Part shown: in pieces, positions 8,062-16,020 of the stretch
Numbering within the stretch: the stretch's first letter is position 1
Layout: every line of letters begins with the position of its first letter
Assembly: GCF_000282895.1 (NCBI RefSeq)
Contig: NZ_ALBQ01000040.1
Coordinates: 1 to 43,903 of the forward strand
Length of the DNA: 43,903 nt
Reading direction: 5' to 3'
DNA from: Sphingomonas sp. ATCC 31555
GTDB lineage: Bacteria; Pseudomonadota; Alphaproteobacteria; Sphingomonadales; Sphingomonadaceae
Notes under the pieces: model-generated
Seen by the model: the letters and a program-made list of their open reading frames with translations, nothing else
Told to the model about the DNA's origin: nothing
The model's database searches: none
Position numbers and translations under genes: made by a program

Positions 8062-8450
8062 GCGTCGGGCGTCCACGCCTCGTAGTCGCCGGTTGCGCGC
8101 ACGCGCTGGCCACCCTTTTCGAGCGCGCCGGGCGGACGATAGGCAAGCTCGGTGCCCGTCTGATTCGGCACCCAGGGCTTTTCCCACTCACGCACCGGCG
8201 GCAACGCCTCATCGGGCGCGCCGTCGATCTGGTGGTGCAGCCAGCTGAACCATTCCGGCGGAATGCGGCTGGCGTCGTTGGACCCCTTGTAGATCACCCA
8301 GCGGCGCGGAATGCCGTTGGGATCACGTCCGCCCTCGAAATAGAGGTTGCCGAGCGAATCCTCGCCGATGCGCTTCTTACCGCGCAATCCCATGCGAGTG
8401 CCGAACGTGGCGCCGTTCCACCAGGTGAAGATCGGAAAAGGAAGTCCCAT
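8058..8450 (-). CDS. NDUFA12-family NADH:ubiquinone oxidoreductase subunit
   Basis: 130-residue supernumerary complex I subunit (mitochondrial NDUFA12/B17.2 homologue) found in alphaproteobacteria, where it joins the peripheral arm of NADH dehydrogenase. Pattern: FTWWNGATFGTRM, IGEDSLGNLYFEGG, RRWVIYKGSNDASRIPPEW, and WLHHQIDGAPDEALPP, all characteristic. The extra upstream residues of the open frame are not family-like; ATG at 8450 gives the usual start. Coupled to the DUF2155 gene by a 4-bp overlap. Confidence 0.93.
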   Translation of the reverse strand: MGLPFPIFTWWNGATFGTRMGLRGKKRIGEDSLGNLYFEGGRDPNGIPRRWVIYKGSNDASRIPPEWFSWLHHQIDGAPDEALPPVREWEKPWVPNQTGTELAYRPPGALEKGGQRVRATGDYEAWTPDA

Positions 8451-8500
8451 GGGCCGGTTCGATACCGCCAAGCGCGCGCTTCGGCAAGGTTCCGATGCGA

Positions 8501-9094
8501 TCATTCGAGAATGCGGGGCTGCTCCACGGCGACTGCCAGCGGGCCCTTTTCACCGGCCACGATTCGCGCGCGCAGCGGCTGTCCAGGCTCGACTTCCTCA
8601 ATGCCCGCGCGGCGCAGCGTTTCCATATGCACGAAGATGTCCGTGCTCTCGCCCGATCGGACCAGGAAGCCATAGCCCTTCAGGCGATTGAACCACTTGA
8701 CCGCCACAGGTTCGAACGGCCCGGCATCGTCGATCAGCTTCAATCGCTCGATCCGGTCTCCGCCGCGCTTCACCGGCTCTACGGCCTCGCTGAGATCGAT
8801 CGAAACAACGCTACGCGCCTGAAGTCCTCGTTGGCGCTGCACGGCAACGCATTCCAGCCGCGCGCCTTCGGGCAAGCTGCGGCGGCCATGTTCCTGCAAT
8901 ACCGAAAAATGAATTAGAATGTCCCCAACCGAGGGGTCATCAGCGACCATGAAGCCGAAGCCCCGCGTTACGTCGAACCATTTGACAACGCCGCAATACA
9001 GACTCCCGTCGCTCTGGGAGTCTTCATGGAACCGGACTTCCCCGCTCGCGTCGCCCGGATAGTGATCAGAATCCAGCTGTTGCTCAGCACGCAT
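8501..9094 (-). CDS. Tandem cold-shock-domain protein
   Basis: 197 residues with two cold-shock (S1-like, OB-fold) domains, about 34-100 and 128-195. Domain 1 has [14 protein letters not shown] (RNP1) and DILIHFSVL (RNP2); domain 2 has [14 protein letters not shown] and DIFVHMETL. It should bind single-stranded RNA or DNA. Double-domain Csp proteins are common in alphaproteobacteria and often tied to stress or stationary phase. ATG at 9094 follows a GGGGGA site; an in-frame start at 9127 exists. It is separated from NDUFA12 by 50 bp, same direction. Confidence 0.88.
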   Translation of the reverse strand: MRAEQQLDSDHYPGDASGEVRFHEDSQSDGSLYCGVVKWFDVTRGFGFMVADDPSVGDILIHFSVLQEHGRRSLPEGARLECVAVQRQRGLQARSVVSIDLSEAVEPVKRGGDRIERLKLIDDAGPFEPVAVKWFNRLKGYGFLVRSGESTDIFVHMETLRRAGIEEVEPGQPLRARIVAGEKGPLAVAVEQPRILE

Positions 9095-9160
9095 TATCGT
9101 TATCCCCCAAGCCAGCAACATTAACACAGAGTTACCAAAAAGGGGAATGGCTTTGTGTGA

Positions 9161-9703
9161 TTAGGCCTGTCCCGCTTCGAGCAACCTTGCCGGATCCTCC
9201 CCCGGCAGCATGTTCAATATTCTAAGCGCAATCTGCGGCGAATGACCCGCCCGTAAAAATGCGGAAAGCTGCTTGTGTTTCAGCTCTCGATCGGCGGGCT
9301 CGGCGGCATAAGGCCCCAGTCGGCGCCTGCGGGCGAAGGTGATCGCGCTGGCCACTGCATCCGCCTCGATCGCTTCGGCCAGGTCTTCGGCGTCGTCACT
9401 GGCGATCCCATCCTGGCGTAGCGCCATGCTGACGCGCCGCGCACCCAAGCCACGCCGGGCCATGCTGCGCACCCGCGCTTCGGCGAACAGCCGATCGTCG
9501 ACATAGCCCCGCGCTGCCATGCGTTCCGCGATATCGGCGGGGGCCGGACCGGCATCGCCGCTCCAGCCGCGCTCGCGGATCTTGCGGTCCAGATAGGCCG
9601 CGAGCTTGCCGCGGCTGGTGGCGAAACGCTCGACATAGCGCAGGGCAAGCCGCTCGAGGCTGCCGGCATCCAGCGGCGGTTTGGCACGGGGGGTGTGGGG
9701 CAT
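9161..9703 (-). CDS. recX: RecX regulatory protein
   Basis: 180-residue RecX family protein, a modulator of RecA filaments. It shows the three-helix repeat pattern: LALRYVERFATSRGKLAAYL, then MAARGYVDDRLFAEARV with the family RGYvDD motif, ARRGLGARRVSMALRQDGI, and a C-terminal KHKQLSAFLRAGHS. ATG at 9703 is chosen; the longer open frame to 9790 has no family match. No recA is adjacent, as is common in this group. Confidence 0.85.
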   Translation of the reverse strand: MPHTPRAKPPLDAGSLERLALRYVERFATSRGKLAAYLDRKIRERGWSGDAGPAPADIAERMAARGYVDDRLFAEARVRSMARRGLGARRVSMALRQDGIASDDAEDLAEAIEADAVASAITFARRRRLGPYAAEPADRELKHKQLSAFLRAGHSPQIALRILNMLPGEDPARLLEAGQA

Positions 9704-9824
9704 ACGCCTTGATTGTGCCACACTGCCAACCGATTTTGAACGATAGCGTGTAGCAGAGCCCGTGCGGAAAACTGCGTTGTGGGGGCACAACGAACTGCTA
9801 CCTCACAGGGGCACGAGACAAAGA

Positions 9825-11591
9825 ATGACATTGGACGAAACGGGATCGCTCGAAACAGTGGACATGGCAACGCTTACGCCTACACCCACGGAAGACCGTC
9901 TCCCGCGCCGTTTCGCTGACTTCGAAACGCTGGGTGACGCGCTTGATTATGCCGCGCAGGGTGTTCGTGGACTCAATTTCCACGATGCGCGCGGCAAGCT
10001 GGTACAGGCTTATGGCTTTGTTGAGCTGCGTCGCGACGCGCTCGAACAAGCGCGGCGCCTGATCGCGGCCGGCATCCGGCCGCAGGATCGCATTGCGTTG
10101 ATCGCGGAGACTGGCCCCGAATTCGCAGCCCTGTTCTTCGGGGTGATCTATGCTGGTGCCTGGCCGGTGCCACTGCCGCTGCCGACCAGCTTTGGCGGCG
10201 CGCAATCCTATATCGATCAGTTGCGCGTACAGCTGGAAAGCTGCGATCCGGCACTGCTGATCTACCCGCCGGAAATCGGCGCGATGTGCGCCGAATCCGC
10301 GCGCCTGACCGGTGTCGACGCAACGGACTGGTCGACGTTTTCGCAGCGCGCCGCGCCGGAGGCCGAACTGCCCCGCGCGAACACGGACGATATCGCCTAT
10401 CTGCAATATTCGAGCGGCTCCACGCGCTTTCCGCACGGCGTGGCGATCACGCACCACGCGCTGCTCAACAACCTGGCAGCGCACAGCCATGGCATGAAGC
10501 TGATCGCAACCGATCGCTGCGTTTCCTGGCTGCCCTGGTATCACGACATGGGCCTGGTCGGCTGCTTCCTGTCGCCCGTCGCGAACCAGGTATCGACCGA
10601 TTATCTGAAGACCGAGGATTTCGCGCGGCGCCCGCTCGCCTGGCTGGACATGATCAGCCGCAATGCGGGTACCACCCTCTCCTATTCGCCCACCTTCGGC
10701 TACGATATCTGCGCCCGTCGCATGTCCAGCCAGACCAAGGCGAGCGAGCGGTTCGATCTCAGCCGCTGGCGTGTCGCCGGCAATGGCGCGGACATGATCC
10801 GTCCGGACGTGATGCAGCGCTTCGTCGACGCGTTCGCGGATGCCGGCTTTAACGCCACGGCGTTCCTGCCGAGCTATGGCCTCGCGGAAGCGACGCTGGC
10901 GGTATCGATCATGCCGCCGGGCGAAGGCATCGTCGTCGAATTGGTCGAAGAGACGCAGCTTTCCGGCGGCACTGCCCGTGCCGATCGCCCGCAGCGCTAC
11001 CGCGCCGTCGTCAATTGCGGCAAGCCGGTGCGCGACATGGCTGTCGAGATTCGCGAAGAAGACGGCACGCCCCTGCCCGAAAAGGCGATCGGCAAGGTGT
11101 GGTGCAAGGGTCCGTCCGTCATGGTCGGCTATTTCCGGGACGAAGCGGCGACGGACGCCTGCATGGCGGATGGCTGGCTGGATACCGGCGACATGGGCTA
11201 TATGTCCGATGGCTATATCTACATCGTCGGCCGCGCCAAGGACATGATCATCGTCAACGGCAAGAACCACTGGCCGCAGGACATCGAATGGGCGGTGGAA
11301 CAGTTGCCCGGCTTCAAGCAGGGTGACATCGCCGCCTTCTCGATCACCACGCCGGGCGGTGAGGAAACGCCGGCCGTGCTCGTGCAATGCCGCACGTCCG
11401 ACGAGCAGGAGCGACTGCGCCTGCGCGACGAGATCCGCGAGCGAGTGCGCTCGGTCACCGGCATGAACTGCGTGGTCGAACTGGTACCGCCGCGCACCCT
11501 GCCGCGGACCAGCTCGGGCAAGCTCAGCCGAGCCAAGGCCCGCAACCTTTATCTGAACGGCGAAATCAAGCCCTACGCGGTAGCGGCCTGA
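9825..11591 (+). CDS. Fatty acyl-AMP ligase (FAAL), AMP-binding
   Basis: 588-residue ANL-superfamily adenylating enzyme of the FAAL type, which activates a fatty acid as acyl-AMP and usually passes it to an acyl carrier protein rather than to CoA. Motifs in order: YLQYSSGSTRFPHGVAITH (A3), SWLPWYHDMGLVG, LPSYGLAEATLAVS, TGDMGYMSDG and IVGRAKDMII, and the terminal LPRTSSGKLSR with the catalytic Lys. FAALs differ from CoA ligases by an insertion after the core; the overall length and A3 context fit FAAL. No carrier protein, polyketide synthase or serine palmitoyltransferase gene is adjacent, so the acceptor is unknown. A start at 9864 is also possible; neither has a strong ribosome site. Confidence 0.85.
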   Translation: MTLDETGSLETVDMATLTPTPTEDRLPRRFADFETLGDALDYAAQGVRGLNFHDARGKLVQAYGFVELRRDALEQARRLIAAGIRPQDRIALIAETGPEFAALFFGVIYAGAWPVPLPLPTSFGGAQSYIDQLRVQLESCDPALLIYPPEIGAMCAESARLTGVDATDWSTFSQRAAPEAELPRANTDDIAYLQYSSGSTRFPHGVAITHHALLNNLAAHSHGMKLIATDRCVSWLPWYHDMGLVGCFLSPVANQVSTDYLKTEDFARRPLAWLDMISRNAGTTLSYSPTFGYDICARRMSSQTKASERFDLSRWRVAGNGADMIRPDVMQRFVDAFADAGFNATAFLPSYGLAEATLAVSIMPPGEGIVVELVEETQLSGGTARADRPQRYRAVVNCGKPVRDMAVEIREEDGTPLPEKAIGKVWCKGPSVMVGYFRDEAATDACMADGWLDTGDMGYMSDGYIYIVGRAKDMIIVNGKNHWPQDIEWAVEQLPGFKQGDIAAFSITTPGGEETPAVLVQCRTSDEQERLRLRDEIRERVRSVTGMNCVVELVPPRTLPRTSSGKLSRAKARNLYLNGEIKPYAVAA

Positions 11592-11597
11592 ACTCCT

Positions 11598-11620
11598 GTC
11601 CCCCGGGCGCACCGGGGGAC
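11598..11620 (+). terminator. GC-rich hairpin after FAAL gene
   Basis: Perfect 9-bp stem GTCCCCCGG/CCGGGGGAC with a 5-nt loop, 6 bp after the FAAL stop. No T run follows, so it may act with Rho or only stabilise the 3' end. Confidence 0.5.
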
Positions 11621-11702
11621 CTTCGCTCTCGTGCGGCCGAGGTTGCTGCAAGAACGTTCGGGCAGGCGTCCCTGCCTAACCTATCGCTAACCCCCCGCCG
11701 TT

Positions 11703-14072
11703 ATGCTGCCACGGGTGAGCAGCAAGAGTACCTCATCCCTTCCCCTGCCAACGGTGGATACGCGCGCGCTGCTGGGCCTGCGAGACGCGGCGGATGCGAT
11801 TGATTGGCAGCGCATGCGTGCTGCGCAACTGCATGCGGGGCGGCGCTTTGCGCCGTTGCTCCTGGCGACACAGATAACCGGCACGGCAATGGTGCTCGTC
11901 ACGCTCTGGCCCCGCATTTCGCCATGGCCGCTCGCCGCCTGGGCGATGTTGGTGATATGTGCCGCCGGCTGGGTCGCTCGTCGTCGGCTTGCGTTCAACG
12001 ACTGCGACGCCATTGCGGCAACTCTGGCGGACGTGCGCAAAACGCTTCCGGAAGCGATCCTGCTAGGCCTGTTATGGTCGGTCCCCGCGCTGGCCTTCGG
12101 CACCGCCCCCTCCGAGGGCATCGGCGTAAACCTTTGGGCCGCGCTGATGCTGGTCATCACCGCGATGGCGATCGCGATGGGCGCAATCCCGATGGCGAGC
12201 CTGTTGTTCGTCGGGATCATGGGGATTTCGAGCGGCGCGGCTCTGCTCGCCGTCGGCGCCCCGCTGGTCGCGCTGGCGGCCGTCTTGCTGAGTGGCATTC
12301 TGGCGATCGGCAGCTTCAGCCGGGGACGCACCCTGGTGTTGCTGCGCGCCAACCAGATCGCACTGGCGGATCGCGACGAAACCGTCAGCCTGCTGCTTCG
12401 CGAGTTCGAGGAGACCGGAAGCGATTGGCTGTGGGAGATCGACGCCCAGCGCCGCGTGGCGCGCGCCAGCCCGCGCTTCGCGCTTTCGCTGGGCCTGGAT
12501 CCCAAGACCATCAACGGCATCCCCTTTCTGCAGGCCTTGACGGGCGCGCAGTGGGAAAGCGGGCGCTTTGCATCCGAACTTCACGCGCTTTCGGATAAGC
12601 TGCGCGCTCGCGAGCCGTTTCGCGACTTTCCCGTGCCGGTGCAGGTGAGCGAAGAGCAGCGCTGGTGGGAAATCTCGGCCAGCCCGAAATTTGACGAGCG
12701 GGGCGTGTTCCTTGGCTTCAGGGGCGTCGCCTCTGATGTCACCGAACAGCGACGCGCGAACGAGAAGATTCACCGCATGGCTCGCTTCGATGCGTTGACC
12801 GGTCTGCCCAACCGCCTGCACATTAACGAAACGCTGGCTCAGGCAATGGCGGAAGCGGACAAATGGGGCGCCCTCTGTGCCTTCATGATGATCGACCTGG
12901 ATCGCTTCAAGGCGGTGAACGACACGCTGGGCCACCCGGTCGGCGATCGGCTCCTGCAGCGCGTGGCGGAACGGCTGAAGCGATTGACGGGCACCAACGA
13001 GATGATCGGGCGGCTCGGCGGCGACGAGTTCGCCGTTGTCGTCCGCCACGTATCAGATCCGGAGGGTGTCGAGCGGCTCGCCCAAGCCATCATCGACACC
13101 GTCTCGCGTCCTTATGAGGTGGATCAGCACACCTTGTACATCGGTGCGTCGGTCGGTGTGGCGATCGGCCCGCGCGACGGGCGGACGGCCGAGATGCTCG
13201 TGCGCTCGGCAGACTTGGCTCTGTATCGCTCAAAAGACGCCGGCGGTGGAGTGTTCCATGCCTATGAACCGCAACTGCATGTGGCGGCGGAGGAGCGCCG
13301 CGTGCTTGAAATCGCACTGCGCGGCGCGGTCGAGCAGGGCCAGACGCACCTCACCTACCAGCCCGTCGTGAACGCCTCCACCGGCGGACTGATCGGGTTC
13401 GAGGCGCTGCTGCGCTGGACGCACCCGGAATTCGGCGTTGTCCCTCCCGCGAAGTTCGTGCCTCTCGCCGAGGAAACCCGGCTGATATCCGCCATCGGCG
13501 AATGGGTGCTGCGAACCGCCTGCATGGAAGCTGCCCGCTGGGATCTTCCGGCGCGGATCGCGGTCAACGTCAGCTCCGAACAGCTGCACAGCCCCGCCTT
13601 TGCCGCGATCGTCGCCGATGCGCTCGCCAGTTCCGGCCTCGAACCCGGCCGGCTCGAGCTCGAAGTCACCGAAAGCGTGTTCCTGCGCGAAGGCACGTCC
13701 GCCGTCGCGACGCTCGAGCGGATCCTCGCCCTGGGTGTTCAACTCAGCCTGGACGATTTCGGCACGGGCTATTCCTCGCTTGGCTATCTTGCCCATACCC
13801 GGTTCAGTTCGATCAAGATCGATCGCGGCTTCGTGCAGAGCGCCTCGCGCGGCACCAAGGAGGCGATCGCGATCATCCGCGCCGTGGTTGCGCTGGCGGA
13901 GAGTCTCGGCATGGCCACCACGGCGGAGGGCGTGGAAACCGAGGACGAGCACCGCATGGTCCGGGCGCTCGGCTGCAGCCGGGCGCAGGGCTATCATTTC
14001 GGCCGGCCGCTGCCGGTGCAAGAAGCGCGCATGCTCGTGTCGAATTCCGGCAGCGCAACGATCGCGGCGTAG
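11703..14072 (+). CDS. Membrane GGDEF-EAL cyclic-di-GMP protein with PAS
   Basis: 789 residues. The N-terminus (about 45-215) has roughly six hydrophobic segments, followed by a PAS domain (about 235-355; DWLWEIDAQRRV and FRGVASDVTEQRR), then GGDEF and EAL domains. The GGDEF motif is intact (RLGGDEF, residues 437-443) and so is the EAL motif (GFEALLRW, EAL 567-569; DDFGTGYSS; IKIDRGFV). Both diguanylate cyclase and phosphodiesterase chemistry are therefore possible and the net activity cannot be read from sequence. It probably senses a membrane or redox cue. Start ATG 11703 has a poor ribosome site; GTG at 11715 is an alternative. Single gene, flanked by hairpins. Confidence 0.9.
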   Translation: MLPRVSSKSTSSLPLPTVDTRALLGLRDAADAIDWQRMRAAQLHAGRRFAPLLLATQITGTAMVLVTLWPRISPWPLAAWAMLVICAAGWVARRRLAFNDCDAIAATLADVRKTLPEAILLGLLWSVPALAFGTAPSEGIGVNLWAALMLVITAMAIAMGAIPMASLLFVGIMGISSGAALLAVGAPLVALAAVLLSGILAIGSFSRGRTLVLLRANQIALADRDETVSLLLREFEETGSDWLWEIDAQRRVARASPRFALSLGLDPKTINGIPFLQALTGAQWESGRFASELHALSDKLRAREPFRDFPVPVQVSEEQRWWEISASPKFDERGVFLGFRGVASDVTEQRRANEKIHRMARFDALTGLPNRLHINETLAQAMAEADKWGALCAFMMIDLDRFKAVNDTLGHPVGDRLLQRVAERLKRLTGTNEMIGRLGGDEFAVVVRHVSDPEGVERLAQAIIDTVSRPYEVDQHTLYIGASVGVAIGPRDGRTAEMLVRSADLALYRSKDAGGGVFHAYEPQLHVAAEERRVLEIALRGAVEQGQTHLTYQPVVNASTGGLIGFEALLRWTHPEFGVVPPAKFVPLAEETRLISAIGEWVLRTACMEAARWDLPARIAVNVSSEQLHSPAFAAIVADALASSGLEPGRLELEVTESVFLREGTSAVATLERILALGVQLSLDDFGTGYSSLGYLAHTRFSSIKIDRGFVQSASRGTKEAIAIIRAVVALAESLGMATTAEGVETEDEHRMVRALGCSRAQGYHFGRPLPVQEARMLVSNSGSATIAA

Positions 14073-14089
14073 CCGTCATTTTCGGTCTG

Positions 14090-14123
14090 CCGTTCCCAGA
14101 GCGGGACGGAACCCTCTTTTTTT
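14090..14123 (+). terminator. Terminator after GGDEF-EAL gene
   Basis: 7-bp stem CCGTTCC/GGGACGG (one G-T pair) with loop CAGAGC, followed after a few bases by a 7-T run at 14117-14123. Confidence 0.65.
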
Positions 14124-14126
14124 ATT

Positions 14127-14144
14127 GGAACTTTCGGAACTTTC
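14127..14144 (+). repeat. Tandem 9-bp repeat upstream of PEP-CTERM gene
   Basis: Two exact copies of GGAACTTTC, head to tail, 56 bp before the start codon of the PEP-CTERM gene. Possible regulator half-sites or part of the promoter; no function shown. Confidence 0.4.
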
Positions 14145-14199
14145 AGGGGTCTCGCCACCACGCAATGGTTGATCATTCGTTAACAGGGAGAGACCCCGC

Positions 14200-14751
14200 A
14201 TGTTTCGTACACTTATGGCAGCGGCGCTTGGTTCCGCAGCACTTGTTTCTGTAGCACCTGCCCAGGCCGCAACCGTATTCTACGGTCCTGCCGACATGAA
14301 CACCGCAGTCTCTGCGGATGGGTCGGTCTCAGTGAACTTCGGCCAGTCGGGCATCGTGGCCGGCTCGTTCACGCACATTTACGAATTCACCCTGCCGCAG
14401 AATGGTCTCGCCAGCGGCACGGTCAGCACCAGCGCCGTCAAGCTGTCGGACGTGGGCGACCTCGACCTGACGTCGGTGTTCTTCAACGGCACGCAGCTGA
14501 CCGGCTTCTTCGGTGGCGGTCTCAACGAAGTCGTCTTCGCCAATGCGGTGCCGATCATGGCGGGCATGACCAACCAGATCACGATCAACGGCGTCTCGCG
14601 CGGCAACGGTTCCTATGCGGCGCAGGGTGTGTTCATTCCGACCGGCGTTCCGGAGCCGGCTGCCTGGGGCATGATGATCGGCGGTTTCGGCCTCGCCGGC
14701 ATGGCGATGCGTCGCGCGCGTCGCACTTCGGTCACCTACGCGACCGCCTGA
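14200..14751 (+). CDS. PEPxxWA-CTERM sorted exported protein
   Basis: 183-residue secreted protein: signal peptide (cleavage near AQAA, residue 24), a beta-rich middle with many Thr, Gly and Asn, then the sorting tail VPEPAAWGMMIGGFGLAG plus an Arg-rich end. That tail matches the PEPxxWA-CTERM signal, recognised by exosortase/archaeosortase-type enzymes and typical of Sphingomonas and relatives. No exosortase gene is in the window. The core has no fold I recognise and function is unknown. GGGAGAG ribosome site precedes ATG at 14200. Confidence 0.88.
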   Translation: MFRTLMAAALGSAALVSVAPAQAATVFYGPADMNTAVSADGSVSVNFGQSGIVAGSFTHIYEFTLPQNGLASGTVSTSAVKLSDVGDLDLTSVFFNGTQLTGFFGGGLNEVVFANAVPIMAGMTNQITINGVSRGNGSYAAQGVFIPTGVPEPAAWGMMIGGFGLAGMAMRRARRTSVTYATA

Positions 14752-14787
14752 CCTTCACGTCAGACAAACTTCCATTGCATATGAGGG

Positions 14788-14820
14788 GGGCGCTATCGTC
14801 ATACGATGGCGCCCTTCGCG
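14788..14820 (+). terminator. Terminator-like hairpin after PEP-CTERM gene
   Basis: 12-bp stem GGGCGCTATCGT/ACGATGGCGCCC (one G-T wobble) with loop CAT (14788-14814), followed by TT-CG-C-G and a short T stretch. Stem is strong, T tract weak. Confidence 0.6.
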
Positions 14821-14914
14821 TTTCGAAGCGCGGCGTAAAAATGCGTCCTGCCGCCAACCGCCGCATCTTCCGCTTGCACATGCCCAAATCGCCGGATATT
14901 GGGGCGGGCCGTAC

Positions 14915-14991
14915 AGGGGTGTAGCTCAGCTGGTTAGAGCGTCGGTCTCCAAAACCGAAGGCCCTCGGTTCGAATCCGAGCTCCCCTGCCA
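14915..14991 (+). tRNA. trnW: tRNA-Trp (anticodon CCA)
   Basis: 77-nt cloverleaf. Acceptor AGGGGTG pairs with CTCCCCT except for one U-U at position 6-67, D arm GCTC/GAGC, anticodon stem TCGGT/ACCGA with loop CTCCAAA (anticodon CCA), T arm CTCGG-TTCGAAT-CCGAG, then G and encoded CCA. A T run follows at 14993. In many bacteria trnW precedes secE-nusG; here an arsenic cluster follows instead. Confidence 0.97.
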
Positions 14992-15142
14992 TTTTTTCCG
15001 CCCGGGCAGACTGCGCACCCCCGCTGCGCCTCTTATGTCCGCAGCGTCGACCCAAACAGCCTAACGACGACGAGCGGCTCCGCGGATGAGCCTATATGCG
15101 CGAGCGCGTTCCCACATCGCAGTCGCCTCCAGCACAATGCTG

Positions 15143-15185
15143 TTGCACATATCCATATTTCCACTATATAAGAAATATGGATATG
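15143..15185 (+). promoter_or_regulatory. ars promoter inside a perfect inverted-repeat operator
   Basis: A perfect 13-bp inverted repeat: CATATCCATATTT (15148-15160) and AAATATGGATATG (15173-15185), spacer of 12. A promoter lies within it: TTGCAC at 15143-15148, 16-nt spacer, TATATA at 15165-15170. Transcription would start near 15177, the first arsR ATG, so the message may be leaderless. ArsR bound here would cover the -10 and the start site. Operator-like symmetry is seen directly; binding by ArsR is inferred from location. Confidence 0.8.
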
Positions 15186-15530
15186 AAGCACGCCGTCGCT
15201 GGGCTTTCTGCTCTTGCCCATGAGGGGCGGCTCACGGTCTTTCGCATGCTCGTGCAGGCCGGGCCGGCCGGCATCGCTGCTGGCGAGATCGCCCGCCGGC
15301 TGGACGTCCCGCCCAACACCCTTTCGGCAAACCTAAACATCCTGTCGAACGCCGGCCTGATCAACAGCCATCGCCAAGGACGCTCCATCATTTACAGCGC
15401 TACCTTTGCGACGATGACCGATCTGCTCGCCTTCCTGATGCAGGATTGCTGCGGCGGATCCCCGGAAATCTGCGCCTCGCTCGAGGACGTCGTCCTGCGC
15501 AGCCGCTGCAACGCCGATGTCTCGGCATGA
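15177..15530 (+). CDS. arsR: ArsR-type arsenic-responsive repressor
   Basis: 117-residue winged-helix repressor (115 if ATG at 15183 is used). Helix-turn-helix around GEIARRLDVPPNTLSANLNI, then the wing INSHRQGRSIIYSA. The usual ELCVCDL metal motif is absent; instead the C-terminus has DCCGGSPEIC, a Cys cluster like the C-terminal As(III) site reported for the Acidithiobacillus ferrooxidans ArsR. It should release the operator on binding arsenite. First gene of arsR-arsC-arsB-arsH. The start is set by the operator position: either ATG lies inside the inverted repeat with no ribosome site upstream, pointing to leaderless translation. Confidence 0.9.
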   Translation: MDMKHAVAGLSALAHEGRLTVFRMLVQAGPAGIAAGEIARRLDVPPNTLSANLNILSNAGLINSHRQGRSIIYSATFATMTDLLAFLMQDCCGGSPEICASLEDVVLRSRCNADVSA

Positions 15531-15594
15531 TCGCGAGCGCTTGCCCCCCATTTTGTCTGGCGAACATCGCCAAGCACCCCCTGAGGAGCCCCGC

Positions 15595-16020
15595 ATGATC
15601 GACATCATCCTCTATCACAACCCGGATTGCGGCACCTCGCGCAACGTACTCGCGATGATCCGCAACGCCGGCATAGAGCCACACATTGTCGAATATCTGA
15701 AGACCCCGCCCGCACGTGCGCTGCTGGAGCAGCTGATCGAACGCGCCGGAATGCGCCCGCGCGAGTTGCTGCGCGAAAAGGGCACGCCCTACGCCGAACT
15801 TGGTCTTGGCAATCCCGACCTACCGGATTCGGCGCTGATCGACGCGATGATGGCGCATCCAATTCTTATCAATCGGCCGATAGTGGTGTCGCCGCTGGGC
15901 GTGAAGCTTTGCCGCCCGTCCGAAGCCGTGCTCGATCTGCTGCCGGCGCCCCAGCTCGGCGCCTTCGCCAAGGAAGACGGTGAAGCGGTGATCGACGCCA
16001 CCGGCCAGCGTCTCGTCTGA
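15595..16020 (+). CDS. arsC: Glutaredoxin-dependent arsenate reductase
   Basis: 141-residue ArsC, reducing arsenate to arsenite with glutathione/glutaredoxin. The catalytic Cys12 lies in [11 protein letters not shown], followed by the YLKTPP motif and a basic loop (NRPIVV) as in the plasmid R773-type enzyme. GAGGAG ribosome site before ATG at 15595. Its stop overlaps the arsB start (TGATG), so reduction and export are translationally coupled. Confidence 0.93.
   Translation: MIDIILYHNPDCGTSRNVLAMIRNAGIEPHIVEYLKTPPARALLEQLIERAGMRPRELLREKGTPYAELGLGNPDLPDSALIDAMMAHPILINRPIVVSPLGVKLCRPSEAVLDLLPAPQLGAFAKEDGEAVIDATGQRLV

Noticed and set aside
9798..11651. 617-residue minus-strand frame opposite the FAAL gene
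   Set aside because: Shadow of a well-supported ANL ligase; the antisense product has no recognisable domain.
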